Shown: piece after piece, positions 20,508 through 28,988 of the stretch
Numbering within the stretch: position 1 is the stretch's first letter
Layout of the letters: every line of letters begins with the position of its first letter
Assembly: GCF_026262575.1 (NCBI RefSeq)
Contig: NZ_JAPKFL010000009.1
Span: forward strand, 1-64,000
Direction of reading: 5' to 3'
Source of the DNA: Streptomyces marinisediminis
GTDB taxonomy: Bacteria > Actinomycetota > Actinomycetes > Streptomycetales > Streptomycetaceae
Length of the DNA: 64,000 bases
Position numbers and translations under genes: made by a program
Notes under the pieces: generated by a model
Seen by the model: the letters and a program-made list of their open reading frames with translations, nothing else
What the model was told of the DNA's origin: nothing
Databases searched by the model: none

Positions 20508-21062
20508 TCACTCACCCGCCAGGAGCTGGACCGGGTCGAGGGTCTCGTCGCCCTTGCTCCAGTTGCACGGGCACAGCTCGTCGGTCTGCAGGGCGTCCAG
20601 CACCCGCAGGACCTCCTTGGGGTTGCGGCCCACGGAACCGGCGGTCACCATCGTGAACTGGATCTCGTTGTTCTGGTCGACGATGAAGACGGCGCGCTGG
20701 GCGAAGCCGTCCTCGCCCTGGACGCCGCAGTCGCGCATCAGCTCGTGCTTGGAGTCCGCCAGCATGGGGAAGGGCAGGTCGCGCAGGTCGTCGTGGTCCT
20801 TGCGCCAGGCGTGGTGGACGAACTCCGAGTCGCCGGAGACGCCGAGGATCTGGCAGTCACGGTCCGCGAACTCCTCGTGCAGCTTGCCGAACGCGGCGAT
20901 CTCCGTCGGGCACACGAACGTGAAGTCCTTCGGCCAGAAGAACACGCACTTCCACTGGCCCTCGTACGTCTTGTGGTCGATCTGCCGGAACTCCTGCCCC
21001 TTCTCCAGCGAGACGCACGCGGTCAGGTCGAAGGACGGGAACTGGTCACCTACAGTGAGCAC
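20508..21062 (-). CDS. ahpC: Alkyl hydroperoxide reductase AhpC (peroxiredoxin)
   Basis: A 184-residue typical 2-Cys peroxiredoxin. The peroxidatic Cys51 lies in FTFVCPTE. The resolving cysteine is in DELCPCNW (Cys164 or Cys166). The start is GTG at 21062, with AAGGAG six bases before it, rather than the upstream alternative at 21092. It detoxifies hydrogen peroxide and organic hydroperoxides, recharged by AhpD. Divergent from oxyR across 173 bases. Confidence 0.97.
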   Translation of the reverse strand: MLTVGDQFPSFDLTACVSLEKGQEFRQIDHKTYEGQWKCVFFWPKDFTFVCPTEIAAFGKLHEEFADRDCQILGVSGDSEFVHHAWRKDHDDLRDLPFPMLADSKHELMRDCGVQGEDGFAQRAVFIVDQNNEIQFTMVTAGSVGRNPKEVLRVLDALQTDELCPCNWSKGDETLDPVQLLAGE

Positions 21063-21139
21063 AACGCTCTCCTTGCGGGCACGGGAAAGCACCCCTGGCG
21101 GGGTCTTCCCTCGAGGGTTGGACGGATGTCACACCCTGC

Positions 21140-21235
21140 CACAGCCGATATTGATCAAAGAAATAGCTAGACTCGCTCCCGTTGATCGGGCACGGCTATC
21201 AGTGGCCGCCTCGGAACCTCTCGCGAGTACGTCAC
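21140..21235. promoter_or_regulatory. Shared ahpC-oxyR control region
   Basis: The divergent gap 21063-21235 has an unusually AT-rich core, GATATTGATCAAAGAAATAG at 21147-21166, followed by TTGATC at 21182 and CTATCAG near 21197. Spaced ATAG/CTAT and TTGATC words are what an OxyR tetramer site looks like, but exact contacts cannot be set by eye. Confidence 0.6.
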
Positions 21236-22192
21236 ATGAGCAAACCCTCCCGTCCGCCCAGCCTCTCCCAGCTCCGGGCGTTCGCCGCCGTCGCCGAACA
21301 CCTGCACTTCCGCGAAGCCGCCGCCGACATCGGCATGAGCCAGCCCGCGCTGTCCGGCGCGGTCGCGGCGCTGGAGGAGTCGCTGGGCGTGCGGCTCCTG
21401 GAGCGCACGACGCGCCGCGTGCTGCTGTCACCCGCCGGGGAGCGCCTGGCCGCGCGGGCCCGCACGGTGCTGGAGGCCGTCGGCGAGCTGCTGGAGGAGG
21501 CCGAGGCGGCCCGCGCGCCGTTCACCGGCACCCTGCGCCTGGGCGTGATCCCCACGTGCGCCCCCTACCTGCTGCCGACGGTGCTCGGCCTGGTGCACGA
21601 GCGCTACCCGGAGCTGGACCTGCGGGTCCACGAGGAGCACACGGAAGCGCTGGTGGACGGCCTGACCACCGGGCGGCTGGACCTGCTGCTGCTCGCCGTC
21701 CCGCTCCGCTCCCCCGGCATCGTCGAGCTGCCCCTGTACGAAGAGGACTTCGTGCTGGTGATGGAGCGCGGCCACGAGCTGGCCGGGCGGCGGGACATCC
21801 CGCGCCGGCGGCTGCGCGACCTGCCGCTGCTCCTGCTGGACGAGGGCCACTGCCTGCGCGAACACGCCCTGGAGATCTGCCGCGAGGCGGGCCGCCCGGA
21901 GCGCCGCCGGGACGCCGCGGGCGAGGTGACGACGACGGCGGCCGGGCTCTCCACGCTCGTGCAGCTCGTCGCGGGCGGGCTGGGCGTGACCCTGCTGCCG
22001 CGGACCGCGCTGCGCCTGGAGACGGCGCGCAACGAGCGGCTGGCCACCGGCTGCTTCGCCGACCCCGCGCCGACCCGACGGGTGGCTCTGGCGATGCGCG
22101 ACGGCACCGCGCGCGAGCAGGAGTTCACCGCGTTCGCCGCGGCGCTGCGGGTGGCGCTGAGCGTGCTGCCGGTACGGCCGACGGCCGCCTGA
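21236..22192 (+). CDS. oxyR: Hydrogen peroxide-sensing LysR regulator OxyR
   Basis: A 318-residue LysR-type regulator. The N-terminal winged helix (LSQLRAFAAVAEHLHFREAA) is followed by the periplasmic-binding-like sensor domain. The redox-switch pair is Cys206 (LDEGHCLRE) and Cys215 (ALEICRE), matching the Cys199/Cys208 pair of E. coli OxyR. It would activate the divergent ahpC-ahpD operon when oxidised. ATG at 21236; the earlier in-frame start at 21182 lies in the operator region. Confidence 0.95.
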   Translation: MSKPSRPPSLSQLRAFAAVAEHLHFREAAADIGMSQPALSGAVAALEESLGVRLLERTTRRVLLSPAGERLAARARTVLEAVGELLEEAEAARAPFTGTLRLGVIPTCAPYLLPTVLGLVHERYPELDLRVHEEHTEALVDGLTTGRLDLLLLAVPLRSPGIVELPLYEEDFVLVMERGHELAGRRDIPRRRLRDLPLLLLDEGHCLREHALEICREAGRPERRRDAAGEVTTTAAGLSTLVQLVAGGLGVTLLPRTALRLETARNERLATGCFADPAPTRRVALAMRDGTAREQEFTAFAAALRVALSVLPVRPTAA

Positions 22193-22273
22193 AGCGCGCC
22201 GGGGGCGGGCTTCAGGCGGCCGTCGCACGGATGCGGCGCGGACGTCACCCGCGGGGGCGCGCCGCGCCCGGTG

Positions 22274-22501
22274 TCACCAGCGGCGGGCGCGGTGCCCCAG
22301 GCCGCCGTGCGGACGCCGCCGTCCGTGGGAGGACGCCCCGCGCACGGCGCGCAGCAGGCCGCCCACGACGGCTCCCATGGTCACGCCCTGCGGCGACCGT
22401 CCGATGGCGCTGGTGCGCGAGGTGTGGCGGCGGCGCGCCACCGGAGATCCGTGGCGCACCTGACGGCTGATCGTCCTGGCCAGTCGTTGCAGTGCCGGCA
22501 T
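22274..22501 (-). CDS. Small basic hypothetical protein
   Basis: A 75-residue Arg- and Gly-rich protein. The ATG is preceded by GGAGG with 8 bases spacing, which is the main reason to accept it. A weak hydrophobic GAVVGGLLRAV segment lies at its centre. No family recognised. It follows the DUF1232 gene in the same direction. Confidence 0.5.
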   Translation of the reverse strand: MPALQRLARTISRQVRHGSPVARRRHTSRTSAIGRSPQGVTMGAVVGGLLRAVRGASSHGRRRPHGGLGHRARRW

Positions 22502-22543
22502 GGCGGATTCCTCCGTCTGACTCGTCGGCAGACCGGCTTCCGT

Positions 22544-22918
22544 TCACCGTGAACGCTCCGGCCTGTCGGCCTGTGCGGCCTGTTCTACGTGTGCCCGCCC
22601 TCTCCCGGCGCACACCCGCGGGCGCCGGGAGGACGTGCGGCGCGGCCCCGCTGAGCCGGCTGCCGCCTGCAGGGAGCGCAGGGCGAGCAGCAGCACGCCG
22701 ATGTCGTCCACCAGGACCGGGTCCGGCAGGAGGTCCACCGGGGAGAGGAGGTAGAGCAGCGCGCCCCAGGTGGCGAGCCGGCCGGAGGCGGGGACGCCCG
22801 CCTCCCGCAGCAGTCTGCGCGCCCGCACGACGTGCACCCCCAGACGCACGGCCAGCACGAGCGTCACCAGCACCAGCGCGGCGGCGACGGCGAGGACGAC
22901 CTGGCTCTGTGTGCTCAC
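22544..22918 (-). CDS. DUF1232 (YkvA-type) membrane protein
   Basis: A 124-residue protein. An N-terminal membrane segment (VVLAVAAALVLVTLVLAV, residues 7-24) is followed by the DUF1232 core with the hallmark LLYLLSPVDLLPDPVLVDDIGVL (about 54-76). A basic low-complexity tail follows. GTG start with AAGGAG upstream. The family is widespread in bacteria and without known function. Confidence 0.88.
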   Translation of the reverse strand: MSTQSQVVLAVAAALVLVTLVLAVRLGVHVVRARRLLREAGVPASGRLATWGALLYLLSPVDLLPDPVLVDDIGVLLLALRSLQAAAGSAGPRRTSSRRPRVCAGRGRAHVEQAAQADRPERSR

Positions 22919-22995
22919 GGCTGGACTCCTTGCGCGACGGAAGCGTACGGACGCGCCCCTCGCCGCGTCCGTCCACCCGGGTACCCGTTTTCGGC

Positions 22996-23298
22996 TCAGG
23001 TCGTCGCCGGTGGCGCCCCGCCCGTGCCGTCCGGGGGCGGGTGCTCCGCTCCGTCGGACGCCGGACCGTCCCGCCCCGGCCCGGCGGCGCCGTCCGCACG
23101 CCGCGGCCTACCGCGGCGCGGGTGCGGGCGGGCGTCGCCCGGCAGCCGCCCAGCGTCGCGCAGGGCGCGGCGCAGCAGGTAGTCGATCTGCGCGTTGGTG
23201 CTGCGCAGCTCGTCCCCCGCCCAGCGCGCGAGCGCGTCGTGGACGGCCGGGTCGAGCCGCAGCAGCACCTGCTTGCGGGCCGGCCGGCGCTCCGTCAC
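22996..23298 (-). CDS. Ribbon-helix-helix protein coupled to SPFH gene
   Basis: A 100-residue protein. Residues 8-50 (a KQVLLRLD strand, then VHDALARWAG and TNAQIDYLLRRALRD helices) fit an Arc/CopG ribbon-helix-helix DNA-binding domain. The C-terminal half is disordered and Gly/Pro-rich. Its ATG overlaps the SPFH stop (ATGA). It is a good candidate for a repressor acting on the palindrome in front of the SPFH gene, but that is inference. Confidence 0.75.
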   Translation of the reverse strand: MTERRPARKQVLLRLDPAVHDALARWAGDELRSTNAQIDYLLRRALRDAGRLPGDARPHPRRGRPRRADGAAGPGRDGPASDGAEHPPPDGTGGAPPATT

Positions 23299-24233
23299 TG
23301 GTAGAGCGAGCCCGAGTTGACGACGGGCTGCGGGGCGCGGTCACCGCAGAGCACGACGAGCAGGTTGGAGACCATGGCGGCCTTGCGCTCCTCGTCGAGG
23401 TGGACGAAGTCCTGCTCGGTGATGCGGGAGACGGCCGTCTCCACCATGCCGCACGCGCCCTCCACGATCTGCTGCCGGGCGGCGATGATGGCGCCCGCCT
23501 GCTGGCGCTGGAGCATCGCGGCGGCGATCTCCGGGGCGTAGGCGAGGTGGGTGAAGCGCGACTCGATCACCTGCACCCCGGCGGCGGTGACGCGGGCGTT
23601 GACCTCCGCGGTGAGCTGGTCGGTGATGGACTCGGCGTCGTCGCGCAGGGAGAGGTCGCCGTCCGCCTCGTAGGGGTAGTTGGTGGCGATGTGGCGCAGC
23701 GCCGTCTCGGCCTGGGTGGTGACGAACTCCTCGTAGTCGTCCACCGCGAAGGTGGCCTGCGCGGTGTCCTCGACCTGCCAGACGATGACGGCCGCGATCT
23801 CGATGGGGCTGCCGCCGGCGTCGTTGACCTTGAGCACCGCCGTCTCGTGGTTGCGCACCCGGGTGGAGATCTTGGTGGCGGAGGTGAGCGGGTTCACCCA
23901 GCGCAGCCCGTCCTGGCGGACCGTGCCGACGTAGCGCCCGAAGAGCTGGATGACCCGGGCCTCGCCGGGCGCGACCATCTTGACCCCGTTCCACGCCAGC
24001 AGCGAGACCAGGAGCAGCGGCACGCCGACGACGATCATGAGCACGCCCAGCGCCGTCGCGTCCCCGGGCTCGAAGCCCACCGCGACGCCGCCCAGGGCCA
24101 GGCCGAGCCCGGCCAGCGGCCCGACGAGCGCGAGGACCAGGCCGAGCGCGCCGGAGATGCTGCGGGCCACGTGCTCGCGCACCGGCGGCTTGGGCATCTC
24201 CGGCGCGTCGACCGGTGTGGTGACGTCAGTCAT
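23295..24233 (-). CDS. SPFH / band 7 membrane protein
   Basis: A 312-residue stomatin/HflK-like protein. Two N-terminal membrane segments ([20 protein letters not shown] and [20 protein letters not shown], about residues 29-82) precede the SPFH domain. That domain starts [21 protein letters not shown] and continues through AETALRHIA and [26 protein letters not shown]. Members scaffold membrane microdomains and proteases. It is the first gene of a two-gene unit behind a perfect palindrome. Confidence 0.9.
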   Translation of the reverse strand: MTDVTTPVDAPEMPKPPVREHVARSISGALGLVLALVGPLAGLGLALGGVAVGFEPGDATALGVLMIVVGVPLLLVSLLAWNGVKMVAPGEARVIQLFGRYVGTVRQDGLRWVNPLTSATKISTRVRNHETAVLKVNDAGGSPIEIAAVIVWQVEDTAQATFAVDDYEEFVTTQAETALRHIATNYPYEADGDLSLRDDAESITDQLTAEVNARVTAAGVQVIESRFTHLAYAPEIAAAMLQRQQAGAIIAARQQIVEGACGMVETAVSRITEQDFVHLDEERKAAMVSNLLVVLCGDRAPQPVVNSGSLYQ

Positions 24234-24253
24234 GACTCCCCCGTTGTTCGTGG

Positions 24254-24277
24254 CGTTAAAGTGATATCACTTTAACG
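24254..24277. promoter_or_regulatory. Perfect 24-bp palindromic operator
   Basis: CGTTAAAGTGAT is followed directly by its exact reverse complement, with the axis between 24265 and 24266. It lies 20-44 bases upstream of the SPFH start and is AT-rich in a GC-rich neighbourhood. A dimeric repressor site is the simplest reading. Confidence 0.8.
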
Positions 24278-24308
24278 GCGAACGGGTGGGGTGTCACCTG
24301 TGGCCCCG

Positions 24309-26642
24309 TCACTCCGTGCGCAGCCCGTCCGGCCGCATCAGCCGCCACAGCATCGGCAGGCTGGCGAGCGTGACCAGCACGATCATGCCGAGTCCGGCCC
24401 CCGCGAGCGGCAGGAAGGCGAGCCAGTCGGTCACCTGCGCGCCGAGCATGTCCAGCAGCAGCACGCCCAGGCCGGTGCCCCCGGCCGACGCCAGCACCAG
24501 CCCGAGCACCACGGGCACCGCCGTCTGCCACAGCACCGACGCGCCCAGCGTGCCGCGCCGCGTACCGAACGCCACCAGCACGGACAACTGCCGCCTGCGC
24601 TCGCGGAGCTGCTCCAGGGTGGAGACCACCATGCTGGCGGCTATCACCAGCATGACCACCAGCGCCCCGACGAACAGCGCGTTGCGGATCGTCACGAACT
24701 CGGAGGTGAAGACCGTGCCGCCCAGCGGCTGGGCCCGCTCCTGGAACTCGCGCAGGCCCGCCGTGTTGCGCACGTGCTCCAGCGCGTCCGCGTCCCCCGG
24801 GGCGGTCTCGAGGACGGCGCCGGCCGACAGCTCCGCCAGCCGGGAGGCGTCCAGGGCACCGGGGGTGGCGACGACACCGACGAAGTACCCGGCCTCCGCG
24901 TACGTGTCGCTCAGCGTGCGGGCGTCCTCGGGCACCGTCCACCACACCGGCTCCGGGCGCGGGCCGTCCGGCTCCTCCGGGATCTCCGCGAGGTTCAGCC
25001 GGTCCCCCGGCCGCACGTCGGCTTCCGGCACGTGCGGTGACTCCACCAGGAAGGCGTCACCGTCCGCGCACGTCCCGACGGCGAACAGCTCGCGCAGGGT
25101 GCGGCAGTCGGCGACCCGGACACCCGTGCCGGGCAGGTACCCGTTGGCGTCCGGCTCGGCGTCCACCGTGGCGTAGCTGCCCAGCCAGCCGTACGCCGAC
25201 TCCACGCCCTCGGTCCGGGCGTACCGCTGGACGAAGGGCTCGAACTCGGCGGCGTCCTCGATGTCCGCGCTCGCCTCGACCCTGTCCCGGAGCGACTCCC
25301 TGCCGACCTCCTTGGTCTGCTGCACCTCCACGGCGGAGAACAGCATGTGCAGGGCCACCGCGCCGGCGACCGCCACCGTCACCCCGCTGACCGCGCGGGC
25401 GGCCATGCCGCTGTTGAGCTGGAGGCGCCGGGTGGCGAGCTGCCAGGCCAGCGGGCCGCCGTTCATCCGGGAGACCACCCGCTCCACGGCCCACGGCAGC
25501 AGCGCCGTGACGCCCGCGAGCATCAGCAGCACGCCCGCGGCGACGCCCCACTGGTTGACGCGCCCGTCGCGGACGGTGGACCCGAAGTAGAGCAGCACGG
25601 CCACGCCGAGCACCAGCGCCGTGCCCCGCCACCACACCCGGCGCCGCCGGGTCGTGCCCGCGCGGAAGACCCCCAGCGGACCGATCGACACTCCGTGCAG
25701 TGCCGCCACCGTCACCACGATCGCCACCACCGGGACCGCCGTCATGACCAGGAGGGTCAGCCACCACACCGGCGTGAGGTCGGCGGCGTAGACGCTGATC
25801 TGCGAGATCGTCACGTGCTCGGCGAGCTGGCGGCCGGCCAGGAACAGCGCGAAACCGGTCACCACACCGAGCAGCGTGCCGAAGAGCACCTCGCCGGCCG
25901 CGACGCGCCGGGTCATGGACACGTCCGCGCCGACGAGCCGCAGTGCGGCCAGCCGCTGGTCGCGCCGCTCCCCGCCGAAGCGGACGGCCGTGGCGATGAA
26001 CACCACGATCGGCGCGAGGAAGACGGTGATCATGACGACGAGGAGCAGGACGAGCGCCGCGTCCAGCGGCCGCTCCCCGCCGGTGCTGCCGAACCCCGTG
26101 ACCCGCCACCCCTTGCTGGTGTCGAGATTGTCGGCGCCCAGGTAGTAGGCGAGTTCCCCGGGGCCCTTGAGGCCCTCGGGGGCGATGGTGCCCACGATCC
26201 GCGCGTCGCCGAAGCGCTCGGCGAGCAACGCGCCCTCGGAGCTGTCCAGCAGCTCGCGCAGCGCGGGAGAGACCACCATTTCGCCCGGCCGCGGCAGGCG
26301 CGCCACGCCGGGCGGGCGCACGGCGTCGGCCGGGTCACCGTCAGCCTGTACGTGCTTGCCGTAGATGCCCAGGTCTCGGTAGGTCGTGTTGCCCCACTCC
26401 ATGAGGAGCGTGCCCGGGCCGGCCGGCTCGACGGAGCCAGAGAAGACGTTGTCCGGCTGCCGCGCGTCCTTGCGGGCCTCGGCGTTCTGCAGGGCCGTCG
26501 GCACCGAGGCCGCCAGCAGCAGCACCGCCACGCCGAAGCCGACGCCGACCGCCGTCAGCAGGGTGCGGGTCCAGCCGGAGCGGCCGCCCGTCGCGGCGAA
26601 CCGGACGCCCATGCCCAGCTCGCGCAGCCACTGACCCCTCAC
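24309..26642 (-). CDS. ABC transporter permease (FtsX/MacB type)
   Basis: A 777-residue permease that starts at GTG 26642, overlapping the ATPase stop (GTGA). It has an N-terminal membrane anchor (LLTAVGVGFGVAVLLLAA) and a large extracytoplasmic domain. A three-segment FtsX block follows near residues 195-320 (LVLLLVVMITVFLAPIVV onward). A second extracytoplasmic domain precedes a C-terminal FtsX block (ALFVGALVVMLVIAASMVVS). Duplicated FtsX architecture fits efflux of peptides, lipids or antibiotics. Controlled with the ATPase and PadR gene in one operon. Confidence 0.9.
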   Translation of the reverse strand: MRGQWLRELGMGVRFAATGGRSGWTRTLLTAVGVGFGVAVLLLAASVPTALQNAEARKDARQPDNVFSGSVEPAGPGTLLMEWGNTTYRDLGIYGKHVQADGDPADAVRPPGVARLPRPGEMVVSPALRELLDSSEGALLAERFGDARIVGTIAPEGLKGPGELAYYLGADNLDTSKGWRVTGFGSTGGERPLDAALVLLLVVMITVFLAPIVVFIATAVRFGGERRDQRLAALRLVGADVSMTRRVAAGEVLFGTLLGVVTGFALFLAGRQLAEHVTISQISVYAADLTPVWWLTLLVMTAVPVVAIVVTVAALHGVSIGPLGVFRAGTTRRRRVWWRGTALVLGVAVLLYFGSTVRDGRVNQWGVAAGVLLMLAGVTALLPWAVERVVSRMNGGPLAWQLATRRLQLNSGMAARAVSGVTVAVAGAVALHMLFSAVEVQQTKEVGRESLRDRVEASADIEDAAEFEPFVQRYARTEGVESAYGWLGSYATVDAEPDANGYLPGTGVRVADCRTLRELFAVGTCADGDAFLVESPHVPEADVRPGDRLNLAEIPEEPDGPRPEPVWWTVPEDARTLSDTYAEAGYFVGVVATPGALDASRLAELSAGAVLETAPGDADALEHVRNTAGLREFQERAQPLGGTVFTSEFVTIRNALFVGALVVMLVIAASMVVSTLEQLRERRRQLSVLVAFGTRRGTLGASVLWQTAVPVVLGLVLASAGGTGLGVLLLDMLGAQVTDWLAFLPLAGAGLGMIVLVTLASLPMLWRLMRPDGLRTE

Positions 26643-27343
26643 GCGGCGCCCGCCAGACCCGCCAGGTCCTGGGCCTTGCCGTCCCGCACGACGACCTCGC
26701 GGTCGGAGTAGGCGGCCACCCGCGACTCGTGCGTGACGAGCACGACCGCCGCCTTCGTCTCCCGCGCGGCCTCGCTGAGCAGCTCCATGACGCGCTCGCC
26801 GTTGAGCGAGTCCAGCGCGCCCGTGGGCTCGTCGGCGAAGACCACGCGCGGCGAGCCGACCAGGGCGCGGGCGACCGCCACGCGCTGCCCCTGGCCGCCG
26901 GAGACCTGCCCGGGCCGGTGGTGCCGGACGTCGTCCACCTCCAGGCGCTCCAGCCACGTGCGCGCCCGGGCCTCGGCCGCCTTGCGCTCCACGCCCGCCA
27001 GGCGCAGCGGCAGCGCGACGTTCTCGGTGCACGTCAGCTCGGGCACGAGCTGGCCGAACTGGAAGACGAACCCGAACTCCCCGCGGCGCAGGGCGCTGCG
27101 CTCGGCGTCCGACATGCCGGACAGCTCGTGGCCGCGGTAGAAGACCGTGCCCGAGTCCGGGGTGACGATCCCGGCGAGGCAGTGCAGCAGCGTCGACTTG
27201 CCCGAGCCGGACGGGCCCATGACGGCGACGATCTCCCCGGGGCGGATGGCGAAGTCCGCCCCGGCCAGGGCCGCGGTGGCGCCGTAGGTCTTGTGCAGCG
27301 CGGTGGCCGTGAGCAGCGCGCCGCTCGCGTTCTGGGCAGTCAT
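26639..27343 (-). CDS. ABC transporter ATPase (LolD/MacB type)
   Basis: A 234-residue ATPase from ATG 27343, overlapping the padR stop (ATGA). Walker A is GPSGSGKST, the Q-loop is GFVFQFGQLVPELT, the signature is VSGGQGQRVAVARAL, Walker B is VVFADEP, and the H-loop is VLVTHE. It powers the FtsX-type permease encoded next. The short length and LxLAG features match the lipoprotein-release/macrolide-exporter subclass. Confidence 0.95.
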   Translation of the reverse strand: MTAQNASGALLTATALHKTYGATAALAGADFAIRPGEIVAVMGPSGSGKSTLLHCLAGIVTPDSGTVFYRGHELSGMSDAERSALRRGEFGFVFQFGQLVPELTCTENVALPLRLAGVERKAAEARARTWLERLEVDDVRHHRPGQVSGGQGQRVAVARALVGSPRVVFADEPTGALDSLNGERVMELLSEAARETKAAVVLVTHESRVAAYSDREVVVRDGKAQDLAGLAGAA

Positions 27344-27864
27344 GCGGTGACCTCCTGGCGGAGCCGGTCGAGACGGGCCGTGGTCATTTCCAACCACCGC
27401 AGGTCCGCCTCCAGGTGGAACAGGGCGTGGTCGCAGATGAGCTGGTCGGCGAGGTCGCCGCCGCTCTTGCGCCGCGTCAGCTCGCGCATCAGACGCAGGT
27501 GCTCGGCGCGCTGGGTGTCCAGCAGGGCCGCCGCGTCCCGCCCGGTCAGCAGGGCGAGCACGACCTTGGTGTAGAGCGTGGACTGCAGGTAGGGCTCCGG
27601 CTTCTCCGCCCGCCCGAGCCACTGGGCGACATCGGTGACGCCGGCCTCGGTGATGGCGTACCGCTTGCGCTCGGGGCCCTCCCCGGCCTCGATGCCGTCG
27701 ACCTCGACGAAGCCGTTCTTCAGCAGGCGGGACATCGTCGCGTAGACCTGCCCGTAGGCGAGCTGGCGGTCGTGCCCGAAGCGGGCGTCGAAGGCCCGCT
27801 TCAGGTCGTATCCGTGGCTGGGCCCGGATTCCAGGAGCCCCAGGAGGGCGTGGCTGATGGACAT
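27340..27864 (-). CDS. PadR family transcriptional regulator
   Basis: A 174-residue regulator from ATG 27864. It has an N-terminal winged helix typical of PadR (MSISHALLGLLESGPSHGYDLKR, then QVYATMSRLLKNGFV and YAITEAG) and a long C-terminal helical dimerisation domain. PadR proteins usually sense small toxic molecules and repress efflux genes. Here it is first in a PadR-ATPase-permease operon behind a perfect inverted repeat, so it very likely autoregulates. Confidence 0.93.
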   Translation of the reverse strand: MSISHALLGLLESGPSHGYDLKRAFDARFGHDRQLAYGQVYATMSRLLKNGFVEVDGIEAGEGPERKRYAITEAGVTDVAQWLGRAEKPEPYLQSTLYTKVVLALLTGRDAAALLDTQRAEHLRLMRELTRRKSGGDLADQLICDHALFHLEADLRWLEMTTARLDRLRQEVTA

Positions 27865-27883
27865 GCGGGGGACTCTACACCAC

Positions 27884-27906
27884 GCGTATACACCGCGTGT
27901 ATACGC
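27884..27906. promoter_or_regulatory. Probable PadR operator
   Basis: GCGTATACAC (27884-27893) and GTGTATACGC (27897-27906) form a perfect 10-bp inverted repeat with a 3-base spacer, 20 bases upstream of the padR start. The position would overlap the promoter. Confidence 0.82.
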
Positions 27907-28161
27907 CCCTCGGGGCCGCCCCGGGCGTGCACGAGCGCCTCCACCGGGAGCTGCCGCGGGCCCGGACAGGGCGCACGGCCCGGCCCCCCGGCCGAGGAGC
28001 GCCACGGGCCCGGACGGCGCGGCTCGGGCCCGGCCAGGGTGCGCCGCGGGTCCGGGCAGGCGCCGCGGGTCCGGGCAAGGGGGCGGCACGGACCCGGGCG
28101 GGGGCGGGGCGCGGGCCCCGAGGGTGCCCGCGCCGCACCCCCGCCCGCCGGGCGGCCGGGG

Positions 28162-28674
28162 CTACTCGCAGCCCGTTCCGTCCCCGTCCCGGTCCAGGTG
28201 CGGCCCGTAGCCCGCGTCGCCCCGGTGGACCGGCGCGGCCCCCGCGGCACGGGCGGCGGCGCAGTTCTCGTAGAAGAAGGTGTTGCCCCCACCGCCCCCG
28301 CCGGAGCCTCCGTCGCCGGAGCCACCGCCGGTCGAGCCACCGGTCGAGCCGCCGGATGAACCGCCCACCCCGCCGGCGTCCACGGGCACGGCCTCCACGG
28401 TGACGGTCTCGGTCACCCGCACCTCGACCTCCTCGGTGACCGTCACCTCCGGGGCCGGCGGCGCGGTCGGCTCCGCCGTGACCGTCGCGGTCACCGTCGG
28501 CGCGGCACCCGTGGCCACCGCCCCGGCCGCCGTGGGCTCCCGCCCGTCCGCGCGCTCCTCGCCGTCGCCGGCCAGCGCCGCGCCACCCGCCAGGGCGAGG
28601 AGGAACGTCACACCGATGGCCGTCCAGAATCCGGGCCGCCGGCGCATCGGCCGGGCGTCGGGCTGCTGTGTCAT
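28162..28674 (-). CDS. Excalibur calcium-binding domain protein
   Basis: A 170-residue membrane-anchored protein. A basic start is followed by one membrane segment (WTAIGVTFLLALAGGAALAG, about 17-36). A long Thr/Val/Glu-rich and Ser/Gly-rich stalk (40-130) leads to a C-terminal excalibur domain. That domain has FFYENCAAARAAGAAPV and the calcium loop DRDGDGTGCE, with two cysteines flanking it. Likely a surface-exposed, calcium-dependent protein. Start ATG 28674. Confidence 0.88.
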   Translation of the reverse strand: MTQQPDARPMRRRPGFWTAIGVTFLLALAGGAALAGDGEERADGREPTAAGAVATGAAPTVTATVTAEPTAPPAPEVTVTEEVEVRVTETVTVEAVPVDAGGVGGSSGGSTGGSTGGGSGDGGSGGGGGGNTFFYENCAAARAAGAAPVHRGDAGYGPHLDRDGDGTGCE

Positions 28675-28988
28675 GGCACCTCGTCTCGCCGCCGCGGCGC
28701 GTTCGTCCGCGGCCGCCGCCCCCGGCCGGTGGGGCAGGGCACCTTTCCTGCGACACGCAAGGCAGCGAGGGGACGATGATAGGACCGGCGGGCGGGCGAG
28801 GAGGCCCGTTCGGACGGGCCGGGGGAAATCGGGATGCCCGGCCCGAAAGCGGGGAGCAGACTGGGTGCCGGGGCGTGACCGGCGCGGGGGTGGCAACCCT
28901 GGACCGCCCGCCCCGCGTCACCATCAGCGGGCGGGTGGATCACCTACCGTGACCCCAGGGTCAGGGATGACAGCCGGGAGAGGCCTCG

